DNA of 6,962 nt from Pseudomonadota bacterium (lineage in GTDB: Bacteria; Desulfobacterota; Anaeroferrophillalia; Anaeroferrophillales; Tharpellaceae), in the NCBI GenBank assembly GCA_015486505.1, contig WFRP01000018.1, positions 1 through 6,962 on the forward strand, read 5' to 3'. Positions 1 to 5,665 of the stretch are shown one piece after another. The position numbers were made by a program, and so were the translations under genes. Numbering within the stretch: the first letter of the stretch is position 1; every line of letters begins with the position of its first letter. The notes under the pieces are model-generated. The model ran no database searches. It had not been told where the DNA came from and saw nothing but the letters and a program-made list of their open reading frames with translations.

Positions 1-629
1 ACAATTGCCCCCTGGTTAATAATCACAACCCGATCGCAGGTCGCTTCGGCTTCACTCAGAATATGGGTTGAAAAAACCACGGTTTTCTCGCGGCCGATCT
101 CTTTGATAAGCTGGCGGATTTCGATAATCTGATTCGGATCAAGACCGGAGGTCGGTTCATCGAGCACCAGAATTTCGGGATCACCCATCATCGCATGGGC
201 CAGACCGACCCGCTGTTTATAACCTTTGGAAAGTTCATGCACGGCTTTGTGAATAACCTCTTTCAGGCCGCACAATTCAACCATCTCGACAATTCGTTGA
301 CTTTTGACCGGGCCGCTGAGTCCCCGCATCGCGGCAACGTATTCAAGATAATCATAGACCAGCATATCGCCATAGAGCGGCGCCGATTCCGGCAGATAGC
401 CGATCATATTCTTGATCGCCAGAGAATCATCAACGACATTCAGATCCGAAACCGCAATGTTTCCGAATGAAGGTTTCAAAAATCCGGTTAAAATACGCAT
501 CGTCGTCGTCTTTCCGGCCCCGTTCGGACCTAAAAGACCGAGAATCTCCCCTTGATTGATGGTAAAATCGAGCCCCTTAAGCGCCTGAAAATCACCATAA
601 AATTTTTGTAGACTTTGTACTTCAATCAC
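1..629 (-). CDS. GldA-like ABC transporter ATP-binding protein, 3' end outside window
   Basis: This is the nucleotide-binding subunit of an ABC-2 type transporter. It hydrolyses ATP on the cytoplasmic side to drive a membrane permease that is not in the window. The 209 visible residues show Walker A GPNGAGKT (34-41), signature LSKGYKQR (133-140), Walker B ILVLDEP (153-159), D-loop SGLD (161-164) and the switch histidine in STH (H189). The usual Q-loop region reads IGYLPESAPLY (77-87), which has no glutamine. This is the form I associate with the gliding-motility GldA group of ATPases. GTG at 629 is chosen as start because AGGAG lies 9 nt upstream and the nearby ATG at 648 is out of frame. Only the C-terminal part (roughly 30-100 residues by family length) is missing. 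Permease and GldG-type genes would be expected beyond position 1. Family assignment is confident; the exported substrate is unknown, and the GldA likeness does not imply gliding. Confidence 0.93.
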   Translation of the reverse strand, partial: MIEVQSLQKFYGDFQALKGLDFTINQGEILGLLGPNGAGKTTTMRILTGFLKPSFGNIAVSDLNVVDDSLAIKNMIGYLPESAPLYGDMLVYDYLEYVAAMRGLSGPVKSQRIVEMVELCGLKEVIHKAVHELSKGYKQRVGLAHAMMGDPEILVLDEPTSGLDPNQIIEIRQLIKEIGREKTVVFSTHILSEAEATCDRVVIINQGAI

Positions 630-638
630 GGTAACTCA

Positions 639-643
639 CTCCT
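639..643 (-). promoter_or_regulatory. Ribosome binding site of the left-edge ATPase
   Basis: AGGAG on the minus strand, with 9 nt between it and the GTG at 629. It settles the choice of the GTG start over an out-of-frame ATG at 648. Confidence 0.75.
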
Positions 644-658
644 GTCATACAACCACAG

Positions 659-664
659 ATTATA
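659..664 (-). promoter_or_regulatory. Candidate -10 element for the left-edge ATPase
   Basis: A perfect TATAAT reads on the minus strand about 30 nt upstream of the GTG start. It would give a leader of roughly 20-25 nt that contains the AGGAG site. No convincing -35 hexamer lies 16-18 nt further upstream (TTCGTT at 17 nt is weak). The surrounding ATTATAAT also gives a TATAAT on the plus strand, so direction is not proven by this motif alone. Confidence 0.35.
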
Positions 665-755
665 ATTTCACTATGAACATCAACGAACCAAACAAGTCGA
701 GGCCCCCGAAAAACCAAACCGGAAACCTCGTCCAAACCCGCCGGAGATCACAGTG

Positions 756-807
756 ACTTTACTTGACAAAATCGTAAAAAATCAAAAACTCGATGGCCAA
801 GTAAAGT
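756..807. repeat. Long interrupted dyad (10-bp arms) in the 630-916 gene-free region
   Basis: ACTTTACTTG at 756-765 is perfectly repeated in inverted form as CAAGTAAAGT at 798-807. An inner pair, ATCG (771-774) with CGAT (791-794), could continue the stem across a small internal loop. No T-tract follows either arm, so it does not look like an intrinsic terminator. It lies between the 3' end of the lipocalin-like gene and the promoter side of the left-edge ATPase, so an operator or an RNA structure is possible. A weaker AT-rich dyad follows at 846-852/862-868. The rest of 630-916 is AT-rich and holds no supported gene. Confidence 0.5.
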
Positions 808-916
808 GGGCGGATTTTAATCCTATCTTTATAAAAGTCAAGACCATTTCATTATGAATATATGAAATTATATTTTTTTAACTCATTTTTAATTTTTTCA
901 CCTACTTTATTTTTAC

Positions 917-1735
917 CTACTGCTTGACATAGATCGTTCCATCGAAATAGTATTCGCCCCAATAGGTTCTACCGTTTTCAACATGAACCTGATATGTAAG
1001 CGTATCGGAACTGCCGTCCGCTGATTTATAGAAAATCGTACCTGCCCGCGCCGTACCCTGAGCGCGCCAAGTACCCCGGTCGCTATTGGAATTAGCCGTG
1101 CCCCAGTTAGTCTCACCGGCGTTGCTGTTGCCGGCGGCAAAGTCACTGTAGTAAGCATACCGACCGTCAGCGCCCAGAGTAATTACGGTATTGCCGCTGG
1201 AACGAATATCCTTCCACTCACCGATAAGCTGGGGAAAAATCTTGCCCTGAGCCGCCGAAGCCGAAGCCCGGCTGCGGACAAACAGCGCCTTAACCCCTTG
1301 CGGAAACGTTATCAGCAAACCTTTGTCATTAAAAACGTAAGGATAGGTTATGGTTTCACCATCAGCCTGAACAGTAATTTCGGTACTCGTACTGGTGTAA
1401 TACGCAGTATCACCGTTAAAATTGAGCTGGTTCTCGGAAAGAAAGTTCAAACTGACATCGCCGTTTTGGGTATGACAGACCCAGGCGCCTAAAAGACTTT
1501 TCTGCGGCTTTTTTGCAAAATTAAAATTATCATTCATATTTTTCGCTCCGGAAAAACCGACACCGGCTGCCGTCGCCTCCGGAAACGCCTGCCGCCAATG
1601 GGTTGCGGCCGATCTTTCGACCGGACTATCTCCAACATTGTTTTGACTGCCGGCGAAAATTTCACCAGGATGCGCGAGCAAAATTAAAGTTAAAAGCAAA
1701 CTGAAAATAGCCCCTGAACTTACTGTTTTCTTCAT
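917..1735 (-). CDS. Secreted protein with two lipocalin-like beta domains, function unknown
   Basis: A 272-residue exported protein. Residues 1-28 form a signal peptide: MKK, then the hydrophobic stretch AIFSLLLTLILLA, with likely cleavage after IFA or FAG. A low-complexity spacer runs to about residue 80. Two beta-rich segments follow, each opening with a similar motif: LLGAWVCHTQNGDVSLNF (81-98) and LIGEWKDIRSSGNTVITL (170-187). This L-x-G-x-W start, with later RGTW and YYFDGTIYVKQ, resembles small lipocalin-like or calycin barrels, so the protein looks like a tandem duplication of one fold. ATG at 1735 is chosen because GGAG lies 6 nt upstream and a signal peptide follows at once. The frame stays open to 1849, but that extension reads into the 175-bp repeat and is probably not translated. 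Ligand and role are unknown. Its only close minus-strand neighbour is the HIT gene, which may once have been joined to it in one operon. Confidence 0.85.
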   Translation of the reverse strand: MKKTVSSGAIFSLLLTLILLAHPGEIFAGSQNNVGDSPVERSAATHWRQAFPEATAAGVGFSGAKNMNDNFNFAKKPQKSLLGAWVCHTQNGDVSLNFLSENQLNFNGDTAYYTSTSTEITVQADGETITYPYVFNDKGLLITFPQGVKALFVRSRASASAAQGKIFPQLIGEWKDIRSSGNTVITLGADGRYAYYSDFAAGNSNAGETNWGTANSNSDRGTWRAQGTARAGTIFYKSADGSSDTLTYQVHVENGRTYWGEYYFDGTIYVKQ

Positions 1736-1741
1736 ATTAAT

Positions 1742-1745
1742 CTCC
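1742..1745 (-). promoter_or_regulatory. Ribosome binding site of the lipocalin-like gene
   Basis: GGAG on the minus strand with 6 nt to the ATG at 1735. An in-frame ATG at 1747 overlaps this site and would lack its own, which supports starting at 1735. Confidence 0.7.
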
Positions 1746-1766
1746 ATAACCTGAATAAAATCTGCC

Positions 1767-1941
1767 AATGCGGGAACAAACCCCGCAACCCAAACGAAAG
1801 TTTTCGGCCCGCACCCAGGGGCAATCCGCTGGTCGCACCCCAAGGGCAATCCGTTGGGCGCAAATAAGTACTCTTATCAGAACATTTTCTGACTATTAAA
1901 TCTTGTTTTTTGGTGCAGAAAATAACCTGTAAGGTACTAAT
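1767..1941. mobile_element. Structured 175-bp repeat element, copy 1
   Basis: This stretch matches 6787-6960 in the same orientation with nine substitutions and one 1-base indel, about 94% identity. Both copies lose similarity abruptly at the same edges: AATGCGGG at the left and GTACTAAT at the right. From left to right it contains a GC hairpin (GCGGG 1770-1774 with CCCGC 1782-1786), two tandem units of 24 and 25 bp sharing GGGCAATCCG (1811-1834 and 1835-1859), and hairpins ATAAG-TACT-CTTAT (1864-1877) and TCAGAA-CATT-TTCTGA (1877-1892), ending in an AT-rich tail. It has no terminal inverted repeats and no coding capacity. Flanks AAATCTGCC (1758-1766) and AATTCTGCC (1942-1950) match at 8 of 9 bases and look like a target-site duplication. 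A non-autonomous mobile element is my reading; a repeated structured RNA is the alternative. Confidence 0.65.
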
Positions 1942-2329
1942 AATTCTGCCGGGCCGGGATGACGCCGCGCACGCCGCCGCGGGGTTTTTCGACGTCGCCG
2001 GGCCGCCGGGGAATCAAATGGATGTGAACGTGAAAAATGGTCTGACCGGCATCAATACCGCTGTTGAACCCCAGATTGAAACCGGTGATTGCGGGATCTT
2101 CGGCCGCCAATTTCAGCCGCAGCTTCTGCACCAACTCCCAGACTTCACTAATCTCCGCGGAACTTAATTCCAGCGCGTCAGCGATATGCCGATAAGGGAT
2201 TATCAGACAGTGACCCGGGGTTACCGGGGTTTTATCATAGATGACAAAAAAATTGGGACTGCGGTCAATTATTTCAAGACTTTCAGGCCGACAGAATGGA
2301 CAAGCCGGAAGCGAGTGCGGATTTGTCAT
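1937..2329 (-). CDS. HIT-family (histidine triad) nucleotide hydrolase/transferase
   Basis: A 130-residue cytoplasmic enzyme of the HIT superfamily, whose members hydrolyse or transfer nucleotidyl groups on substrates such as Ap4A, adenylated amines or ADP-sugars through a catalytic histidine. The triad HVHIHL lies at residues 100-105, with H102 the expected nucleophile. Upstream are the family segments TPGHCLIIPYRHIA (37-50) and NLGFNSGIDAGQTIFH (85-100), and downstream PRGGVRGVIP (116-125). An N-terminal CPFC (10-13) fits the Cys motif found in many members and may bind zinc with other ligands. ATG at 2329 gives normal family length, although no clear Shine-Dalgarno sequence precedes it. 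The TAG stop and part of the last tyrosine codon lie inside the 175-bp repeat, so the original C-terminus may have been altered by a few residues. Substrate cannot be read from sequence. Confidence 0.93.
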   Translation of the reverse strand: MTNPHSLPACPFCRPESLEIIDRSPNFFVIYDKTPVTPGHCLIIPYRHIADALELSSAEISEVWELVQKLRLKLAAEDPAITGFNLGFNSGIDAGQTIFHVHIHLIPRRPGDVEKPRGGVRGVIPARQNY

Positions 2330-2420
2330 AATTTTAACCGAATAATCAGGGATTTTAATTCTGAACGATTTTTGGTTTATTTTAGATTAAAGCTGTGTTA
2401 ATACCATATAACCTTTAAAA

Positions 2421-2459
2421 ATTAAAACAAAAACAGCGGCGGGCTCAAACCTCCCGCCG
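2421..2459 (-). terminator. Rho-independent terminator-like hairpin reading on the minus strand
   Basis: On the minus strand, CGGCGGG (2459-2453) pairs with CCCGCCG (2443-2437) across a 9-nt loop, and the stem is followed by a T-rich tract (GCTGTTTTTGTTTT). That is the form of an intrinsic terminator. However, no minus-strand gene ends here: the HIT gene starts downstream at 2329 and the plus-strand ATPase begins 5 nt beyond the hairpin. It may shield the HIT gene from antisense transcription, be a relic, or act as a 5'-leader hairpin for the plus-strand ATPase. Confidence 0.5.
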
Positions 2460-2464
2460 GGTTA

Positions 2465-3190
2465 ATGTCTATGCTCCCAGAACCAAAACCGGAAATATTG
2501 CACTGCCGGAACTTAAGCAAACAGTTCAATCGCTATCCGGCCCTGGTAGATGTCAATTTCTCGGTTTACAGTGGCGAAATTTTAGGGATAATCGGCCCTA
2601 ACGGAGCCGGGAAAACGACCTTGATGGAATGTCTGGCGGGATTATTGCCTTACGATCAGGGAGTCATCGCCTGGGAAAACCGGCCGCTGGCCCCGCATCG
2701 GGCGCGGCAGTTAATGTTCTATTTACCGGACGGGATTCTTCCTTACGCCGAACAGCGGGTAAAAAAAGTGATCGATTTTTTCCAACAGGTTTTCGGGGCC
2801 GCGCCAGCCCAGCGAGCAAATCTGGTTGAACGGCTCGACTTGTCCCCGGTTATGGCAAAAACCGTCGCCTCCCTATCCAAAGGTTACCGCCGCCGGCTTT
2901 TGCTGTTGATCGGCCTGCTCTCCCCGCAACCGCTGCTGCTCCTGGATGAACCTTTTGACGGTTTCGATCTGCGCCAAACCCTGGGGGTTATGGCTCTGCT
3001 GCGGCAAACCCTGGCTCAGCGAACCCTGCTGCTTTCGATTCATCAACTTAACGAAGCGGAAAAAATCTGTGACCGTTTTATCCTGCTGAACTCCGGCACT
3101 GTCGCCGCGGCCGGTTCGCTTGCACAACTGCGGCAGCAGGCGGGGCTTAACTCCGGCGGGCTCGAAGAGGTCTTTCTTGCAACCGTCTAA
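2465..3190 (+). CDS. GldA-like ABC transporter ATP-binding protein
   Basis: This is the ATPase subunit of the ABC-2 transporter encoded with the next gene. It has 241 residues, a full-length domain: Walker A GPNGAGKT (44-51), signature LSKGYRRR (137-144), Walker B LLLLDEP (157-163), an altered D-loop DGFD (165-168) in place of the usual SGLD, and the switch histidine in SIH (H193). As in the left-edge ATPase, the Q-loop segment (MFYLPDG, 84-90) lacks glutamine. The C-terminus ends with LEEVFLATV, a common ending for export ATPases. ATG at 2465 has no good ribosome binding site; a second in-frame ATG at 2471 is an alternative. A GC hairpin ends 5 nt before the first ATG and could limit initiation. 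Its stop overlaps the permease gene by 14 nt, which points to coupled translation. Substrate unknown. Confidence 0.93.
   Translation: MSMLPEPKPEILHCRNLSKQFNRYPALVDVNFSVYSGEILGIIGPNGAGKTTLMECLAGLLPYDQGVIAWENRPLAPHRARQLMFYLPDGILPYAEQRVKKVIDFFQQVFGAAPAQRANLVERLDLSPVMAKTVASLSKGYRRRLLLLIGLLSPQPLLLLDEPFDGFDLRQTLGVMALLRQTLAQRTLLLSIHQLNEAEKICDRFILLNSGTVAAAGSLAQLRQQAGLNSGGLEEVFLATV
3166..3170 (+). promoter_or_regulatory. Ribosome binding site of the fused permease gene
   Basis: AGAGG (within GAAGAGG 3164-3170) with 6 nt to a TTG at 3177, all inside the end of the ATPase gene. It supports the TTG at 3177 over the more distant in-frame TTG at 3120. Confidence 0.6.
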
Positions 3191-4499
3191 ATTCAACCTG
3201 AAAAAAATCCTGCTGCGCCAGGAATTTACGCTATTGTCTAATTCCGCCGCTTTATGGGGCCTGCTTTTGATTTTATCGCTGCTGCTCGGCTACAGTTTTA
3301 CCCAGGCGGTCAGCCTTTTCAGTCAGGCCAGCCGCACCGCCCTGGCCTATCCGGCTCTTGCCGGCGGTATGAATCCGCTGGAAGGCATTTTTATTCCGAC
3401 TTTCGGGGCCTATTATCTGGTTGAAACCCTGCTGTTACCTTTGCTCATCATCCGCCTGATCGGCCAGGACAAACAAAACGGTACGCTTAAATTACTTTTA
3501 CAACTGCCGTTGAGCCCAGTTTCACTGAATCTTATAAAACTTCTGGCTCTGGCCGGGGGCTGGCTCTTAATTTTACTGCCGGGAGTCGCCGCCGTAATTA
3601 TCTGGCGCGGACTCGGCGGAGCCGTTTATCTTCCGGAAATACTCTGCTTGTTTCTGGGCCATTCACTTTACGCTCTGCTGATTATCTGTATTGCGATGTT
3701 CGCCACGGCAGTTTCCGACTCTCTGCCAACGGCGGCTATGCTCTGTCTGGCCGTAACCCTGGGGGCCTGGGTGCTCGATTTTGCCGCCGGCAGCGGCGAC
3801 GGGCTCGGTATTTTAGGTAACTGGTCGTTCACAACCCAACTGCGCCGTTTTGAAAACGGCTTACTCGCGACCAACTCGATAATCTATTTTCTGGGATTAT
3901 CTGTTCTCTTTTTCAGCGGCGCCGCCATCTGGATTCACCCCGGCCGCAGCCGCTTACATAAAATCAAATCATTATCCCGGACAACGGTCCTGCTTTTACT
4001 TATTGTTGCCGGATTTCTGCAGCGGCCCGCGTATATCGACGTTACCGAAAACTTAAGACACTCTTTCAACCCGGCGGACACTCAGGCTCTGCAAAAGATG
4101 AAAAAACCGTTAAAAATCACCATCCATCTAAGTCGTGAAGATGGTCGTTTCTACGATTTTGACCACGAGATTCTCGCCAAATTACGCCGCGTTGTACCTG
4201 ATCTGCAGGTTATTTTCAGCCAATCCCGATCCAGCGGAATCTTCGGCGCCGCCGAAGATAAAAACTACGGTTTGATCGAATATGATTATGCCGGCCGCCA
4301 CGAGCAAAGCTACTCCAACAGTGTTCAGGAGATCTTACCTCTACTGCACGCTTTAGCTGAACAAAAAGTCAAGCCGGACAAAATGCCGGATTACGCCGGA
4401 CATCCTCTGGTAACTGATAGCGACAATTATAAATGGTGGTTTTATCTTGTCCTGCCCTTGATTTGCCTATGCGCGGCCGGGCGGGCCCGAAAACAATAA
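3177..4499 (+). CDS. ABC-2 permease fused to a short GldG-like periplasmic domain
   Basis: This is the membrane subunit partner of the preceding ATPase. From TTG at 3177 it has 440 residues. Hydrophobic segments lie at about 23-45, 70-95, 120-143, 152-178, 184-203, 234-254, 269-283 and 419-434. The loop GQDKQNGTLKLLLQLPLSPVS (96-116) is the typical ABC-2 cytoplasmic signature (G-T-L-x-L-L-x-x-P). After the seventh segment comes DVTENLRHSFNPADTQAL (288-305) and then KKPLKITIHLSREDGR (309-324). These match the opening of the GldG/ABC_transp_aux type periplasmic domain, here only about 130 residues long and closed by a last membrane segment and a basic tail. In typical Gld systems permease (GldF) and GldG are separate or GldG is much longer, so this is a compact fusion. 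The start is inferred; no ATG occurs before residue 65. The 14-nt overlap with the ATPase suggests translational coupling. Transported substrate unknown. Confidence 0.82.
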   Translation: MQPSKFNLKKILLRQEFTLLSNSAALWGLLLILSLLLGYSFTQAVSLFSQASRTALAYPALAGGMNPLEGIFIPTFGAYYLVETLLLPLLIIRLIGQDKQNGTLKLLLQLPLSPVSLNLIKLLALAGGWLLILLPGVAAVIIWRGLGGAVYLPEILCLFLGHSLYALLIICIAMFATAVSDSLPTAAMLCLAVTLGAWVLDFAAGSGDGLGILGNWSFTTQLRRFENGLLATNSIIYFLGLSVLFFSGAAIWIHPGRSRLHKIKSLSRTTVLLLLIVAGFLQRPAYIDVTENLRHSFNPADTQALQKMKKPLKITIHLSREDGRFYDFDHEILAKLRRVVPDLQVIFSQSRSSGIFGAAEDKNYGLIEYDYAGRHEQSYSNSVQEILPLLHALAEQKVKPDKMPDYAGHPLVTDSDNYKWWFYLVLPLICLCAAGRARKQ

Positions 4500-4610
4500 T
4501 TTTTTGCAACTTCCATAAAATAAAAACTCAACTTTCTGATTTTTCATAACTAGTTGTTTTTATAGGCTTAATGGTGTTTTATTGCAAATAATTTTATTTT
4601 GTCCTTCTTT

Positions 4611-4659
4611 GCACCCTATAGAGCATAAACGCCTTGGCACCCTGAAGGGCATAAACGTC
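4611..4659 (+). repeat. Two imperfect 23-bp tandem units
   Basis: GCACCCT-x-x-A-G-x-G-CATAAACG at 4611-4633 recurs at 4637-4659 with 4 mismatches in 23 and a 26-bp period. The second unit contains the small palindrome CCCTGAAGGG. The units run directly into the left arm of the 13-bp hairpin. The 4500-4797 region around them holds no supported gene. Confidence 0.6.
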
Positions 4660-4697
4660 TTTGCGGGATAGCTGTTTTTTTGTCTCCCGCAAAGACG
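4656..4697. repeat. 13-bp perfect inverted repeat (REP-like hairpin)
   Basis: CGTCTTTGCGGGA (4656-4668) pairs perfectly with TCCCGCAAAGACG (4685-4697) across a 16-nt T-rich loop. It lies between two plus-strand genes, after the permease and before the secreted LamG-like gene. It could act as a transcription barrier, but no T-tract follows the right arm. The arms carry the same core as the CGCAAAGA tandem that overlaps the right arm, which suggests an interspersed repeat family rather than a dedicated terminator. Confidence 0.7.
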
Positions 4698-4711
4698 CAA
4701 AGACGCAAAGA
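4688..4711 (+). repeat. Three exact tandem copies of CGCAAAGA
   Basis: An 8-bp unit is repeated three times without mismatch, followed by an A-run. The first copy overlaps the right arm of the hairpin at 4685-4697. I have the impression that similar CGCAAAG tandem tracts are common between genes in environmental bacteria, but this cannot be verified here. Confidence 0.7.
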
Positions 4712-4782
4712 AAAACCACGGGAATAATGATTTTAACATTAAATATTAATTAGTTAACCGAGCTCAGAAAGTTGAGATAAAA

Positions 4783-4788
4783 AAGGAG
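4783..4788 (+). promoter_or_regulatory. Ribosome binding site of the LamG-like secreted protein
   Basis: AAGGAG with 9 nt to the ATG at 4798. It is the strongest Shine-Dalgarno sequence in the window and suggests good expression. Confidence 0.75.
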
Positions 4789-4797
4789 ATCTGGCTT

Positions 4798-5607
4798 ATG
4801 AAAAACCGAAAATTAAAAACCATTTTTACCCGCGCAATGATCCTGATTTTTTTCTCCGTATGCCTGTTTTTGGGACAAAATAGTTTGGTTAAAGCCCAGC
4901 CACCGGCCTCCAGTCCGGAAAAACCCCCAGTAAAACCGGGAAACGGCCCGGCAAAACCCTTAATCGACAATTTCTCGCAAGAAACCGTCGGCGCCGCCCC
5001 GATATCCTTTGCCCCGGCTGTCGGCAACTGGATTATTGGAATTGATCAGGGCAACAAAGTTCTGGTAGTGGACGGCAGCCGCTGGCGCCGGGGCCAGGCT
5101 GCCGCCGGTCTCGCCGATAAGGCCCGGGCCCTCTACGGCGCGCGTTATGCCGAATTTCTTGACAATGTTAAAGCCTACGCCTACTATCCGTTTGCAGTAG
5201 CCCGAGCGGTAGAAAATTTTACCGACGGCCGCATAAGCGTCCGTTTCAAGGCCATCGCCGGCCGGATTGACCAGGGTGCCGGCATCCTGTTTGATCTCAA
5301 AAGCAATGGTGATTACTATGCGCTCCGTGCCAATCCACTGGAGAACAACCTGGTACTCTGGCGTTTCAAGAATGGCCGGCGAAGTTCAGTCAGCTGGGTC
5401 CGCAACGTTACGACCCCCAGCCGTAAATGGCATAACCTTATGGTGGTAATTGACAAAAATCTAATCAAGGGATATGTCAACGGCCGCCAATATCTTACCT
5501 GCAAACTGCCGGAAGCGGTATCCGGAAAAATCGGATTATGGACTAAAGCCGACAGCGTTATCTACTTTGCTGATTATACCGTCATTGCTGATTCGGAAAA
5601 TAATTGA
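4798..5607 (+). CDS. Secreted concanavalin A/LamG-like (DUF1080-type) jelly-roll protein
   Basis: A 269-residue exported protein. Residues 1-33 are a signal peptide: a basic start, hydrophobic AMILIFFSVCLFLG, and likely cleavage after VKA. A proline-rich linker follows (34-54, PPASSPEKPPVKPG), then one beta-sandwich domain to the end. The domain shows family-like features: DNFSQETVGAAP (57-68), GNWIIGIDQGNKVLVVDGS (76-94), RISVRFKAIAGRIDQGAGILF (145-165), GDYYALRANPLENNLVLWRF (171-190), WHNLMVVIDKNLIKGYVNG (211-229) and GKIGLWTKADSVIYFADYTV (243-262). This pattern resembles laminin-G/concanavalin-like and 3-keto-disaccharide hydrolase-type (DUF1080) folds that bind or act on carbohydrate. No catalytic residues can be assigned. 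A periplasmic carbohydrate- or surface-binding role is possible. It is followed after 58 nt by the EFR1-type gene, with no clear functional link. Confidence 0.85.
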   Translation: MKNRKLKTIFTRAMILIFFSVCLFLGQNSLVKAQPPASSPEKPPVKPGNGPAKPLIDNFSQETVGAAPISFAPAVGNWIIGIDQGNKVLVVDGSRWRRGQAAAGLADKARALYGARYAEFLDNVKAYAYYPFAVARAVENFTDGRISVRFKAIAGRIDQGAGILFDLKSNGDYYALRANPLENNLVLWRFKNGRRSSVSWVRNVTTPSRKWHNLMVVIDKNLIKGYVNGRQYLTCKLPEAVSGKIGLWTKADSVIYFADYTVIADSENN

Positions 5608-5655
5608 GCCTGACTTACGTTCACCGAATCAATTTTAACCCGGCAATAAATAATT

Positions 5656-5659
5656 GGAG
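5656..5659 (+). promoter_or_regulatory. Ribosome binding site of the EFR1-type gene
   Basis: GGAG with 6 nt to the GTG at 5666. An in-frame TTG at 5654 overlaps this site and would be an unlikely start. Confidence 0.7.
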
Positions 5660-5665
5660 CTTAAA

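Noticed and set aside
195..470. Plus-strand open frame opposite the left-edge ATPase
   Set aside because: It is antisense to an ABC ATPase with all core motifs and has no recognisable features of its own.
1736..1849. 38-residue N-terminal extension of the lipocalin-like protein to an upstream ATG
   Set aside because: Most of it reads through the 175-bp repeat, it has no ribosome binding site, and it would bury a good signal peptide that starts at 1735.
1853..1859. Integron attC core-like GTTGGGC in repeat copy 1
   Set aside because: Copy 2 has GCTGGGC at this place, no matching inverse core is present, and there is no integrase.
1910..2167. Plus-strand open frame opposite the HIT gene
   Set aside because: It is an antisense shadow of a clear HIT-family coding sequence.
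3120..3176. Upstream TTG start for the fused permease
   Set aside because: It lies deep in the ATPase gene with no ribosome binding site. TTG at 3177 has AGAGG at 6 nt and gives a sensible N-terminus.
4548..4555. AACTAGTT followed by T's as a terminator of the transporter operon
   Set aside because: A 4-bp AT-rich palindrome without a loop cannot form a stable terminator stem.
4688..4711. CRISPR-like array
   Set aside because: The 8-bp units are directly adjacent with no spacers and no cas genes are present; it is a simple tandem repeat.
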